Source: Mycolicibacterium sp. CBMA 247 (GTDB lineage: Bacteria > Actinomycetota > Actinomycetes > Mycobacteriales > Mycobacteriaceae). Taken from it: 64,000 bases of DNA. Numbering within the stretch: the first letter of the stretch is position 1; every line of letters starts with the position of its first letter. The notes beneath the pieces are model-generated. The model had not been told where the DNA came from. It saw only the letters and a program-made list of their open reading frames with translations, and did no database searches. The stretch spans positions 558,001-622,000 of the forward strand of contig NZ_VTGX01000004.1 in the NCBI RefSeq assembly GCF_009729095.1, written 5' to 3'. This document shows, one piece after another, positions 1-9,094 of this stretch. The position numbers and the translations under genes were made by a program.

Positions 1-309
1 TCCCGTGCTGGTGGTCCCGTAGTTCAGGTGGTAGACCTTGCCCAGGTCGCTGTTGTCGAGGGCCTTGTTGACCGGGGTCTTCTGGTTGAAGACCTGATCG
101 CCCACAGCCTGCGTGACGCGGACACCCGGAGCCGGGTTGCCCAGATCGGGACGGCCCACAGCATCAGCTGAGGGGTTGCCGGTGTTGGTAGGCACGGCGA
201 GCGCCATCCCCGCCGGCCCAGTCATCGCCAGCGCACCGCCCGCGAGGATCCCACCTACCAACGTCCGACCCCGTACCGACCGCTCGGAGATCCTCCGATG
301 TTTTGCCAT
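1..309 (-). CDS. Exported protein, N-terminal part (runs off left edge)
   Basis: The reading frame is open from an ATG at 309 to the first base of the window, 103 codons without a stop, so the C-terminus is missing. The N-terminus has a basic stretch (MAKHRRISERSVRGR), a hydrophobic core and an Ala-rich end near residue 38, which is a typical secretion signal. A GAGAGG ribosome binding site lies about 8 bases upstream. The remainder is hydrophilic with no motif I recognise. A strong terminator (508-540) separates it from the next minus-strand gene, so it should have its own promoter in 310-507. Function unknown. Confidence 0.75.
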   Translation of the reverse strand, partial: MAKHRRISERSVRGRTLVGGILAGGALAMTGPAGMALAVPTNTGNPSADAVGRPDLGNPAPGVRVTQAVGDQVFNQKTPVNKALDNSDLGKVYHLNYGTTSTG

Positions 310-507
310 GCTGTTGCCTCTCGTGATTGGCGTTGCGCCGCAGCTAGTTTGGGACCATGCGGCTGACTTGCCGCTGGCCCGCCAGCGAACCTAAGGCACG
401 GTTGGCATCGGCGATAGATATTGGCGCCGTTGTTCATTCGCTGTTCGGCACATGATCACAAGAGTTCACAGCATGTACACAGAGACCTCCAAAATTTCGC
501 GAAAACG

Positions 508-540
508 CAACGGCCCCCTCCGATTTGGAGGGGGCCGTTG
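508..540 (-). terminator. Rho-independent-like terminator
   Basis: Perfect inverted repeat with 14-bp arms (508-521 and 527-540) around a 5-base loop. Reading on the minus strand, the stem is followed by CGTTTTC, a short T run. It sits 15 bases after the stop codon of the 556-2010 gene, which it should terminate. The loop (GATTT on the plus strand) is the same as in the hairpin at 2778-2818. Confidence 0.85.
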
Positions 541-555
541 AGTGAATACCAGGGG

Positions 556-2010
556 TTAGTTGTCGCTGTGGTCGGCGCCGGAGCCGGAGTCACCCTTGTC
601 GCTGGTGCTACCCTGCGCACCCGCGCCCTCAGACTTAGCCTTCGTGCTCTTCGGCGCAAAGGCATTCTTCAGATCGTTGGTGGCCTTCTCCACGAACTTC
701 TCACCGGCCGACTTCGTGCGCTCGGTGGTCTTGCTTCCCGGCTTGGCGACCAAGCTGTTGCGAACGAGCGAGTTGCCGGACTCGGTCTTCGACGAGTCGC
801 TCTTCGACGTGTCGGTCTTCGTCTCGGTCTTCGACGTGTCGGTCTTCGTCTCGGTCTTCGTCTCGGTCGACGGCGCCTCGGCCACAGGCTCGGCCTTCGG
901 CGTCTCGGTCTCGATATTGCGCTGCGGCAGTTTGATTTCCGGCAGCTTGAGCTCGGGCAGCTTGGGCGCCTCGAACTTCGGAGCCTCAGGCTTCGACGCC
1001 TCGACCACCGGAGTGGTCTCGGTGCCGCCCTCGACGGTCTCGACCGTTTCGCCGGCCGTGCCCGCATCCTTGACGTTGAGATCGGCAGCCAGCGTGGACA
1101 CCGGTGCCTTGAACGGCGACTCGAACTTCGGGAAGTTCTTGAACGGCGACTCGATGTTCGGCGTCGGCAGGCTCAGGAGCTTGCTGACGTTCGGCAGGCT
1201 CGTGGAGGTCACGGAGCCCGGATCGGCTTCCGTCTTCGCTTCGGTCCCTTCCTCCGCTGAGAGCAGACGAAGGCGAGCGGATGCTGTTTCGGGAACGCCA
1301 CCCGGTACCGGGTCCGGAACTCCTTGCGTGATGGCGTCGACGATGTAGGTGATCGTGGCGGTGATGCCCGTGTGTTCGCCGTACCCGAAGAAGAACGAGT
1401 TGCTCAGATTCTGTGCATAACCACCATCCGGCAGGTTGTCGTTCAGAATGCTGCCGATGACGTTGGCTACCCCGCCCGCGAAGAATTCGTCGACTCGCTT
1501 CGCCAGCTGGAGACGTTGCGTTGGGTCGAACGCATCGACCACGGTGGCGACGACCGTTGAAGCGAGATACGCGAAGTCAGTGAAGCCGCCCTCGAAGAAG
1601 ATGTCGTCGAGCGGGCCCACGGGCAGCACGTTGTTGCTGACGTAGTACGCCAGCCCGGTGAAGCCGGTCTGGCACACCGCGCCCCTTGCGCTGCAGTCTC
1701 CAGGGGCATATACGTAGACGGGTTTACCGTCGACGTCAACAACGGGGTCGCCGTTTGCATCCGTCTTCTGAACGACGCCCTGGTAGTAGTAACCGCCATA
1801 GCCCTGAGTGAAGGCGCTCCAGGCACCCTGCAGCGAGAGCGCCAGCAGGTTGATCTGTTCCGCCGTCAGGGTCTTGTGCGCGGGAGCTTCTGCGGTCGAG
1901 GCGGCAACCGTGATCTCGTTGCGGGGAACGAACAGCGCAGGGGTCCCGGCAACAAGCGCGCCGGCGCTGAGGAGTGCGACGCCAGTGGTGACGAGCGGAC
2001 GGACTGCCAT
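556..2010 (-). CDS. Exported protein with low-complexity C-terminal tail
   Basis: 484 residues. Residues 1-35 form a signal-like segment. Residues about 45-250 are a folded-looking domain rich in Gly, Tyr, Phe and Asn with two cysteines (CSARGAVC), which may form a disulfide. From about 270 the protein becomes disordered: short repeats such as SPFKNFPKF, then long Glu/Thr/Lys-rich stretches (TETKTDTSK), and an acidic Ser/Gly end. An AAAGGGG ribosome binding site precedes the ATG at 2010. A strong terminator follows. I recognise it only as a type of mycobacterial secreted protein of unknown function; the tail could be a cell-wall spacer. Confidence 0.8.
   Translation of the reverse strand: MAVRPLVTTGVALLSAGALVAGTPALFVPRNEITVAASTAEAPAHKTLTAEQINLLALSLQGAWSAFTQGYGGYYYQGVVQKTDANGDPVVDVDGKPVYVYAPGDCSARGAVCQTGFTGLAYYVSNNVLPVGPLDDIFFEGGFTDFAYLASTVVATVVDAFDPTQRLQLAKRVDEFFAGGVANVIGSILNDNLPDGGYAQNLSNSFFFGYGEHTGITATITYIVDAITQGVPDPVPGGVPETASARLRLLSAEEGTEAKTEADPGSVTSTSLPNVSKLLSLPTPNIESPFKNFPKFESPFKAPVSTLAADLNVKDAGTAGETVETVEGGTETTPVVEASKPEAPKFEAPKLPELKLPEIKLPQRNIETETPKAEPVAEAPSTETKTETKTDTSKTETKTDTSKSDSSKTESGNSLVRNSLVAKPGSKTTERTKSAGEKFVEKATNDLKNAFAPKSTKAKSEGAGAQGSTSDKGDSGSGADHSDN
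806..859. repeat. Two perfect 27-bp tandem units inside coding sequence
   Basis: Bases 806-832 and 833-859 are identical 27-mers, followed by a partial third unit. They encode the nine-residue repeat TKTETKTDTSK-type tail of the exported protein on the minus strand. In-frame units of this kind can change copy number between strains. Confidence 0.85.
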
Positions 2011-2777
2011 ATGCGTGTGGCCCCTTTATCTCGAGCGTGAGGCGGATTCCTGAGAATCCGTACCGATACCTGCGTACAACCTGAAAAGTCCTTGAGAAGA
2101 GTAAGGCCCGTCACGCCCTCCCGCAACCTGTATCTGCGCGGGACAGGAGCCCATGACGCACCACCGCAGCGCTCCTTTTGCGGGGCGGCTCTGACAAATA
2201 TTTCGATGCAGATCAGCGCATTCCATATCGGTACACGGTCAGCTAATTTCAAATACCGTTGCCGTCGCGCCCACTGAGCACAAATGCGCGGGTTACCGCC
2301 CGCGAAACCCGTGGCCCAACCGGCGGCCGTACCGATGCAGCACACTCTCACCCGTGGCCGAGTCCGCTCGGCGTAGACCCCGGGGCGAGTCTGCTCATAC
2401 CCCTAGGTCAGCCCGCATGATGCTCGCGGCAGCCGTCATCGATGCACCGTCACTCGGCGCAAGCGCCGCCCCGGCGTCGCGGTCCGAGTCAGGTCATTGC
2501 GGACCCCGTCCGTCGGCCTGCCGAATATCCCGCGGAAGCTGGCCCCACTTCCGCCTCAAAAAGTGACCGCGGCCGCCATTGATTCGGTCGCCATTAACGG
2601 ACAAGAACGGCACCGAGAAACGTCAGAAAAACTCCGCCTTACGCGGCAGTCAATAAGTCCAAGTCACGGGCCCGAGCGAACATCGCGGGCGTCATCCGAT
2701 CCTGAGAAAAACCTGAGATTTCGTTCAGTCGCCCGCCCGTTGAGCGCCAAGCCACAGCGTCTGTTCAGCCACACGAG
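2011..2777. other. Long intergenic region without a convincing gene
   Basis: About 770 bases between the exported protein start at 2010 and the hairpin at 2778. Short open frames exist on both strands, but none has a ribosome binding site, mycobacterial codon bias or a recognisable product. Two stretches are noticeably AT-richer than the rest (about 2190-2265 and 2620-2720), which is compatible with promoters or a small RNA. The region should hold the promoter of the 556-2010 gene. Confidence 0.5.
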
Positions 2778-2818
2778 AACACCATGACCCCTGCCGATTT
2801 GGCAGGGGTCATGGTGTT
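2778..2818. terminator. Strong hairpin, likely terminator
   Basis: Inverted repeat with arms of 18 bp (2778-2795 and 2801-2818) around the loop GATTT. Neither side has a long T run, so its direction is unclear. It lies about 120 bases after the stop of the minus-strand lipoprotein (2939-3622) and may terminate it, or it may end an unrecognised plus-strand transcript from the gap to its left. Confidence 0.65.
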
Positions 2819-2938
2819 GAGCGCGGTTGGCTACTTGGCGCCACTGCCTCCCTTATCGCTATCTACCGCCGCCCCTCAGCCCGGTCCGAATGAGCAGAAG
2901 CTACCCGACGGCAAACGTCAGCGTCAGCAAATGCAGGC

Positions 2939-3622
2939 TCAGCGGGGCATGGCGATCAGCACCCCGGCCAACATGACCTGAGCATCCTTGATGTAGGTCG
3001 GGTTGTTGGGCGCGGTGCTCTGCGCCAACGCCACCAGGTTCCACACCTTCGATCCGAGCGGCACCATCACCGTCACCGCGGTCACGTAGATCGTCTTGCC
3101 GCCGCCACTGGGCGGAATCGTGTAATTGGCCATCAACGCCGGGAACCCACAGATCTCGGCCGAAACCTGCGTGATGTTCTGTCCGCCACCGGCTTCGAAG
3201 CCCTTGATGCTGTCACCCAGCAGATCCTCGGGTGACCTGTTGCCGTCGGTCGCATCCCCGGTAGCCACCGACACGGCCGGGTTCGTCACACCATCGCTGA
3301 GTGACTCGTTGCGCAGGACCAACTTGACTGCCCCCGTGGCCATCTCGGGAACCGGATCCCAGCCCGGCGGTTGCGCGATCCGCACCCGGGGCTCATCGGC
3401 TCGGGTTCCGGGGAGCTCGATCCACCGATCCGCATGCAGCTGCTCGCACGGCTGGGCCTTGTACGCGGGCGTGCCCGGCGTCGTCGTGTTCTCGGAGCTG
3501 TGCGAGCCTTTCGAGCCTGCAGACGGCTTGAACCCGGCCGTCGCGGTGCCCTCCGTCGTCTGCGTGCACCCGCTGAGAATCAGCCCGGCCGCCAGCACGA
3601 CCACACCCGTAACTCGCCTCAT
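2939..3622 (-). CDS. LpqN-family lipoprotein
   Basis: 227 residues starting at the ATG at 3622, which follows a GGGGATGGGG ribosome binding site; the frame is open further upstream but without signal-peptide character. Residues 1-19 are a lipoprotein signal ending in the lipobox LSGC (Cys19). A Ser/Thr/Gly linker follows, then one domain of about 150 residues with the features of the mycobacterial LpqN/LpqT lipoprotein family: a PPGW motif near the start, NPAVSV, a central CGFPA motif and a hydrophobic C-terminus (VLIAMPR). LpqN-type proteins are anchored on the outer face of the membrane. The kinase at 7233 carries a related ectodomain. Confidence 0.8.
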   Translation of the reverse strand: MRRVTGVVVLAAGLILSGCTQTTEGTATAGFKPSAGSKGSHSSENTTTPGTPAYKAQPCEQLHADRWIELPGTRADEPRVRIAQPPGWDPVPEMATGAVKLVLRNESLSDGVTNPAVSVATGDATDGNRSPEDLLGDSIKGFEAGGGQNITQVSAEICGFPALMANYTIPPSGGGKTIYVTAVTVMVPLGSKVWNLVALAQSTAPNNPTYIKDAQVMLAGVLIAMPR

Positions 3623-3665
3623 GACCCCATCCCCATCGCTGACAGACACTACGCGAGCCTGAAAA

Positions 3666-3710
3666 CAACACTGTGGCTGCTCACGGCGCCGGAAAACGAC
3701 CATTGCGTTG
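3666..3710. repeat. Degenerate copy of CCATNGCGTTG palindrome family
   Basis: Arms 3666-3679 and 3697-3710 pair at about 9 of 14 positions. The right arm plus flank (CCATTGCGTTG then TCTCGGCGC) is nearly the same as the right arm of the copy at 27414-27458, and resembles the perfect copies at 10156-10200 and 17100-17144. It lies between two minus-strand genes. Confidence 0.6.
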
Positions 3711-3727
3711 CTCTCGGCGCAAAAAAG

Positions 3728-5719
3728 CTAGCGGCGGCGCGAGTGCAGGTAGTCGCCGACCACCGCGGCGCCCAGGCCGTCGAGATCGGGCACCACCACG
3801 CGGCCCTGAACGCGTCGGGCCACCTGATCGATGAACCGGGCCAGGCCGGGATCGGTGCCCAGCCGGAAGATCGTCACCTGTGCACCAAGCCGGGCCACCT
3901 CGTCAAAACCACGCACGGTGTGGGCGATGGTGCGTGGGTGTGGCGGGTAGTCAAAGAAGACCGACGACCCTTCGCCGTCACCGAAATCCTCGAGATGCGC
4001 GGTGGGCTCGCCGTCGGTCACCACCAGAACGACCGGCTGGGCATTGGGATGACGACGCAGATGCCGTGTCGCCAGGGCCAGCGCATGGTGCAGATTGGTG
4101 CCCTGCTCGTACACGCCCTCCAGCCCGGTCAGCTCGCCCGCGCTCACCGTGCGGGCATAACGGCCAAAGGCGATGATCTGCAACTCATCCGACCGGAACC
4201 GGGTGCTCACCAGATGATTGAGCGCCAGCGCCGTGCGCTTCATCGGCAGCCAACGGTTCTCCATCACCATTGAGAACGAGGTGTCCACCAGCAGCGCCAC
4301 ACAGGCCTGGGTGCGGGTCTCGGTCTCGGAGATCTCCACATCCTCGACCGCGAACCGAACCGGCCGTTCCACGATCCCGGTCGCGGCCTGGCGCAGCACG
4401 GCATTGGTCACGGTGCGGGTGACGTTCCACGGCTCGGTATCGCCGAACTGCCAGGGCCGAGTCGCCCCGGTCAACTCCCCGGCGGCCCCGGCCCGGCGGG
4501 TGTCCCGCTCGCCGTGCCGACCCGAAAGCTGTTGCGCCACATCACGCAGCGCGGTCTGGCCGAGCTGCCGCATGGCCTTGGGCGACAGCCGCCACTGCCC
4601 GTCGGAGCCGCGGTCGATGAATCCCTGGTTCACCAGGGCCTTCTCCAACTCGGACAGGGTGCGGGCGTCGATCGCGGCGTCGTCACCGAGCTGGCGGGCC
4701 AGCGCCTCGAGGTCGACGTCGTCCATCGTCGCCCCGGCATAGCTCTGCGACAGGGCATCGGCCAACTGCTCCAGCTCGGCGATGTCGGACATCGCCTGGG
4801 CGCCCTCCCCCATGCCCAGCGGATCGCCGCCGGAGAACCGTTCCGAACTAGTCCAGTCCTCACCGGGACGCGCGGCTTGCAGGTGCACGTCGAGCCGGTT
4901 CAGTGCATTCATCAACGACGGCGAGCCGAAAGCCTGCTGCGCCAAGGAATCCAGCTCGGCGCGCTGATCAGCTGACAAGCTGTTGCGAAACCGCTGCGCG
5001 GCGGCAGCCCGCTTGGCCAACGAGTCCAGCAGATCGTCGATGTTCTGCGGACCCTCCGGGAAGAACTCGCCATGCTTGTCCATGAAGTCTTGAAAGTCCT
5101 GCGGGGTGTCCTCACCGCGGGCGTGCTTGTCCAGCAGATCGTTGAGATCATCGAGCATGTCGTTGACCCGCTGACGGTCCTCGTCGGTGGCGTTCTCCAA
5201 CGCCTCCTTCATGCCGGCGAAACGCTGATCCAGCATCTCCCGGCCCAGCAGATCCTTGATCTGCTCGTACTTCTGCCGCGCCTCGGGGCTGCGCCAGTCA
5301 TAGTCGGCGAGCTCCTGCACGGCCTTGGCCGGTGACGGCGAGAGCGCCTCCATCTGCAGTTCGCCGAAGCGGGCATCGTCGTCGAGCGCGCGGGCCAACT
5401 CCTTGCGCTCGGCCAGCACGGCCTCGTCGAGCAGCTTCTTGATCTCTTGCAGCGTGCCGTCAAGGTTGTGGCGCTGCAACAACTCCCGGCGTTTCCGGTT
5501 GGCCTCGGCAGCCAGCCGGTCGGTGCCACGCATCTCGGAGGTGCCGCGGCGCATCAACTCCGAGAGTGCCCGCCGAGGCGAGCTGCCCTCCATGACGCTC
5601 TGACCGATCTGCTCCAGTGCGTCGCGCAGATCGATCGGCGGCGCCAGCGGGTCGGGGCCACCGGTATATCGCGAATACCGCGAGGTATGCCCATGCCCCC
5701 GAGCCGGGTTATCAGCCAT
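3728..5719 (-). CDS. VWA-domain protein (Rv0959-like)
   Basis: 663 residues. The start is the ATG at 5719, which overlaps the stop of the MoxR-like gene upstream by 8 bases, so the two are translationally coupled. Residues about 60-440 are predicted helical and rich in charged residues and Leu. The C-terminal third is a von Willebrand A domain with a complete MIDAS metal site: DTSFS at about residue 480, and later TDGEPT. The frequent pairing of a MoxR AAA+ ATPase with a VWA protein suggests that the ATPase remodels a target recruited by the VWA domain, as in magnesium or cobalt chelatases. No chelatase catalytic subunit lies nearby, so the substrate is unknown. Confidence 0.88.
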   Translation of the reverse strand: MADNPARGHGHTSRYSRYTGGPDPLAPPIDLRDALEQIGQSVMEGSSPRRALSELMRRGTSEMRGTDRLAAEANRKRRELLQRHNLDGTLQEIKKLLDEAVLAERKELARALDDDARFGELQMEALSPSPAKAVQELADYDWRSPEARQKYEQIKDLLGREMLDQRFAGMKEALENATDEDRQRVNDMLDDLNDLLDKHARGEDTPQDFQDFMDKHGEFFPEGPQNIDDLLDSLAKRAAAAQRFRNSLSADQRAELDSLAQQAFGSPSLMNALNRLDVHLQAARPGEDWTSSERFSGGDPLGMGEGAQAMSDIAELEQLADALSQSYAGATMDDVDLEALARQLGDDAAIDARTLSELEKALVNQGFIDRGSDGQWRLSPKAMRQLGQTALRDVAQQLSGRHGERDTRRAGAAGELTGATRPWQFGDTEPWNVTRTVTNAVLRQAATGIVERPVRFAVEDVEISETETRTQACVALLVDTSFSMVMENRWLPMKRTALALNHLVSTRFRSDELQIIAFGRYARTVSAGELTGLEGVYEQGTNLHHALALATRHLRRHPNAQPVVLVVTDGEPTAHLEDFGDGEGSSVFFDYPPHPRTIAHTVRGFDEVARLGAQVTIFRLGTDPGLARFIDQVARRVQGRVVVPDLDGLGAAVVGDYLHSRRR

Positions 5720-7097
5720 ATACCGTCTCGCCCTCCCCGGACACCTTGTCCACCCGCTTGGCCAGATACAGCGCCTCCAAGGCCAATTCGATCGCGGCGG
5801 CCCGCTGACCGACCGATACCGCACCCACCCGGGAGGCGAGCGCATCGAGCACCGGCAGATCGGGCAGCGCGGCCAGGACGTCCTTGGCCGACACCCGCTC
5901 ACCGGTGGTCACCGGGGAGCCCTCCTCGACCGCGGCCACCAGCGGCCCGACGTCGATGCCGCCCAGCAGCCGCTGCGCGGTGTCGGCGGTGGCCCGTCGC
6001 AGCAGGTGCTCCAGCACCGCCTGCTCACGGCCCTCCTCGCCCGTCTCGAACTCCAACTTGCCGCGCAGCACGTCGATCACGGTGGCCAGATCCACCACCC
6101 GCGCCACCGGATCGTCCTCGCCGAGAATCGCCGAGCGGTGCCGCGCCGAGGCCGCCACCGTCTCGGCCGCGGCGATCGCGAACCGGGCCGACACGCCGGA
6201 ACGCTGATCGATCGAATTCGATTCACGCAGATTGCGGGCGAACCGGGCCAACACATCGAGCAGGTAATCCGGGACCTCGGCGGCCAACTGAGCCTCCTGG
6301 CGGATCACCCCTATCTCGTCGTCGATCTCCAGCGGATAGTGCGTGCGGATCTCGGCACCGAACCGGTCCTTGAGCGGGGTGATGATCCGGCCGCGGTTCG
6401 TGTAGTCCTCGGGGTTGGCACTGGCCACCACGAGCACGTCGAGTGGCAGCCGCAGCGTGTAGCCGCGAACCTGAATGTCGCGCTCCTCCATCACGTTGAG
6501 CATCGACACCTGAATCCGCTCGGCCAGATCGGGCAGCTCGTTGACCGCCACGATGCCGCGGTGCGCCCGCGGGATCAGCCCGTAGGCGATCGTTTCCGGG
6601 TCACCCAGGCTGCGACCCTCGGCCACCTTGATCGGGTCGATGTCGCCGACGAGGTCGGCCACGCTGGTGTCCGGGGTGGCCAGCTTCTCGGTGTAGCGCT
6701 CGCTGCGGTGACGCCACTCGACCGGCAGATCGTCACCGGAATCGGCGGCCCGCCGGATCGACTCGGGTGTGATCGGGCTGTACGGGTGCTCACCCAGCTC
6801 GGACCCGGCGATCACCGGCGTCCACTCGTCGAGCAGCCCGGTCAACGCGCGCAGCAGCCGGGTCTTGCCCTGGCCGCGCTCACCGAGCAGCACCACGTCG
6901 TGCCCGGCGATCAAGGCCCGCTCCAGCTGCGGGATCACCGTGTCCTCGAATCCCAGGATGCCTGGCCACACGTCGCGGCGGTCCGCGAGTGCGGACAGCA
7001 GGTTCTCCCGAATTTCGGCCTTGACGCCCCGCTCACGATGGCCGGAAGCGCGTAGCTCACCGACGGTACGAGGCAGGTCCTTGGGTTGGCTCACCAC
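5712..7097 (-). CDS. MoxR/magnesium-chelatase-like AAA+ ATPase (Rv0958-like)
   Basis: 461 residues, starting at one of two adjacent GTG codons (7097 or 7094). The Walker A loop is GERGQGKT at residues 72-79. The Walker B region reads VNELPDL, with Asn where the usual hydrophobic-Asp-Glu has Asp; the glutamate remains. A sensor-type segment (VVASANPEDY) and an arginine-containing DRFG segment follow. The C-terminal part is the helical lid. The gene is coupled to the VWA gene downstream and divergent from the Ser/Thr kinase at 7233, with a 135-base shared promoter region. Role inferred: an ATP-driven partner of the VWA protein. Confidence 0.88.
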   Translation of the reverse strand: MVSQPKDLPRTVGELRASGHRERGVKAEIRENLLSALADRRDVWPGILGFEDTVIPQLERALIAGHDVVLLGERGQGKTRLLRALTGLLDEWTPVIAGSELGEHPYSPITPESIRRAADSGDDLPVEWRHRSERYTEKLATPDTSVADLVGDIDPIKVAEGRSLGDPETIAYGLIPRAHRGIVAVNELPDLAERIQVSMLNVMEERDIQVRGYTLRLPLDVLVVASANPEDYTNRGRIITPLKDRFGAEIRTHYPLEIDDEIGVIRQEAQLAAEVPDYLLDVLARFARNLRESNSIDQRSGVSARFAIAAAETVAASARHRSAILGEDDPVARVVDLATVIDVLRGKLEFETGEEGREQAVLEHLLRRATADTAQRLLGGIDVGPLVAAVEEGSPVTTGERVSAKDVLAALPDLPVLDALASRVGAVSVGQRAAAIELALEALYLAKRVDKVSGEGETVYG

Positions 7098-7232
7098 TCC
7101 ACGCTACGACTGAACACGTCCGGGCACATCGCTACCCGCCAGAACCGGGACCATGGGCCGCACGGCGGCGCGTGCGGGGCCATAGCCCGACATAGTCGTT
7201 GTGCACGCGGCGCGACCGGTAGTCTGCGCTCC

Positions 7233-9080
7233 ATGCCGTTGGCTAGCGGTCAGGAATTCGCAGGGTTCACCATCGTCCGGTTGGTGGGCACTGGTGGCAT
7301 GGGCGAGGTCTATCTGGCGTCCCACCCGCGGTTACCCCGCGAGGACGCTCTCAAAGTGCTGCCCATCAGCGTCAGCTCGGACAACGAATTCCGGCAGCGG
7401 TTCATCCGCGAGGCCGATATGGCGGCCACCCTGTGGCATCCGCACATCGTCGGCGTGCACGACCGCGGCGAGTTCGAGGGCCGGCTGTGGATCTCGATGG
7501 ATTTCGTCGACGGGCACGACGCGGCACGGCTGCTGCACGACCAGTACCCGTCGGGCATGCCGGCCGAAGACGTCATCGAGGTCATCACCGCCGTCGGCGA
7601 CGCGCTGGACTACGCGCACCAGCGCAAGCTGCTGCACCGCGACGTCAAGCCGGCCAACATCCTGCTCACCAGCAAACAGGGTTCCAAGCGCCGCATCATG
7701 CTGACGGACTTCGGTATCGCGCGCCGCGCCGACGAGGTCAACGGACTCACCTCGACCAACATCACGGTGGGGTCGATGTCCTACACCGCGCCCGAGCAGT
7801 TGATGGGCCAGCCGCTCGACGGCCGGGCCGATCAATACTCGCTGGCCGCCACCGCCTACCGGCTGTTCACCGGCACCCCGCCGTTCGCGCACAGCAACCC
7901 GGCTGTGGTGATCAGCCACCATCTGAACTCCCCGCCGCCCAAGCTCGGCGATACGAAACCCGAACTGGCCGTGTTTGATTCGGTGATGGCCAAGGGGCTG
8001 GCGAAGGACCCCAAGGACCGCTACGCCACGTGTCACGACTTCGCCGTGGCGCTGACCGAGGCAGCCACCGGAACCACCCCCGAGGTGCGCACCGTGGCAC
8101 CCGCGCACGAGCCGGCGCCGCCCACCACCCCAATGATCATCCCGAAGCCGGTGAACCGGCCCCCTGCGCCGCTCTCGCCGTCGAACCCGCGGCCGGTGCC
8201 GCCGTCGGAACCGCCGGTGTTCACCTCGTCGTGGGCGGGCAATGAGACCTCTTCCCGCAAACCCGTTGTCGGCGCGGCACCACTCGGCATGCAGGGCCTG
8301 GGCGGGCCGCCACCACCGCCGCCGCCGCCGCCGAACTTCGGGCCGCCCCCGCTGCCGCACACCCCGATCACCCGGAAGTCGAACAACCGGCGCAACCTCA
8401 TCATGGCCGCCGCAGGCATCGGCGCAACCATCCTGCTCGTCGGTGGCATCACGCTGGCGGTGGCCTCAGGAGGCGACAACAACAACGGCGTCGGTGGCGA
8501 GACCACCTCCGCAGTGTCCACCAGTGAGGAAACCTCGACGTCGCCCAAGCCCCCAGGGCACGCCTACACGATCGCCGACTACATCCGTCAGAACGGCATC
8601 GTCGAAACACCGGTGCACCGTGGCGAACCGGGCGCACCGGTGCTCAACATGCCGACTCCTCCGGGATGGATCGACGCCGGCCCCCGCACCCCCAACTGGG
8701 CCTACTCGGCGATGGTCAACGACCCGGTCAGCCCGACCGACCCGCCGTCGGTCATCTCGCTGATCTCCAAGCTGGCCGGTGACGTCGACCCCAACAAGCT
8801 GCTCGAATACGCCCCCAACGAGCTGCAGAACCTGGCGGACTACAAGCCCAACGGAGATGTCGCCCGCGGGAACATCAGCGGATTCCCCACGGTCCACCTG
8901 GCCGGCACCTACGCCAAGGGCGACCAGCGCCGCGCGATCACCCAGACCACCATCGTGGTCCAGGCGCCGGGCAACGTGTACGTGCTGCAGATCAACGCCG
9001 ACGCCCCCGAACGCGACAAGGGTGCGTTGACCGACATCAACAAGGCGATCGAAGCCCAGGCCACCGTCGTCATGCCCTGA
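7233..9080 (+). CDS. Transmembrane Ser/Thr protein kinase with LpqN-like ectodomain
   Basis: 615 residues from the ATG at 7233. Residues 1-275 are a Hanks-type kinase: glycine loop GTGGMGEVY (19-27), ATP lysine Lys41, catalytic HRDVKPAN (Asp137), DFG (Asp159), an activation loop with several Thr/Ser, and APEQ. A Pro-rich linker (about 280-385) contains a run of prolines. One membrane span lies near residues 391-411, so the C-terminus is outside the cell. The outer domain (about 465-615) has a PPGW motif, ISGFPTVH and a VVMP end, which resembles the LpqN lipoprotein at 2939-3622. The kinase domain resembles the PknF/PknI group. Divergent from the MoxR gene; the hydrolase follows 36 bases later. 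Confidence 0.92.
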   Translation: MPLASGQEFAGFTIVRLVGTGGMGEVYLASHPRLPREDALKVLPISVSSDNEFRQRFIREADMAATLWHPHIVGVHDRGEFEGRLWISMDFVDGHDAARLLHDQYPSGMPAEDVIEVITAVGDALDYAHQRKLLHRDVKPANILLTSKQGSKRRIMLTDFGIARRADEVNGLTSTNITVGSMSYTAPEQLMGQPLDGRADQYSLAATAYRLFTGTPPFAHSNPAVVISHHLNSPPPKLGDTKPELAVFDSVMAKGLAKDPKDRYATCHDFAVALTEAATGTTPEVRTVAPAHEPAPPTTPMIIPKPVNRPPAPLSPSNPRPVPPSEPPVFTSSWAGNETSSRKPVVGAAPLGMQGLGGPPPPPPPPPNFGPPPLPHTPITRKSNNRRNLIMAAAGIGATILLVGGITLAVASGGDNNNGVGGETTSAVSTSEETSTSPKPPGHAYTIADYIRQNGIVETPVHRGEPGAPVLNMPTPPGWIDAGPRTPNWAYSAMVNDPVSPTDPPSVISLISKLAGDVDPNKLLEYAPNELQNLADYKPNGDVARGNISGFPTVHLAGTYAKGDQRRAITQTTIVVQAPGNVYVLQINADAPERDKGALTDINKAIEAQATVVMP

Positions 9081-9094
9081 GCCGGGCGAATTCA

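Noticed and set aside
7332..8360. 340-codon minus-strand frame
   Set aside because: Antisense to the kinase; composition is Arg/Gly/Val-rich without motifs, while the kinase has every catalytic motif.
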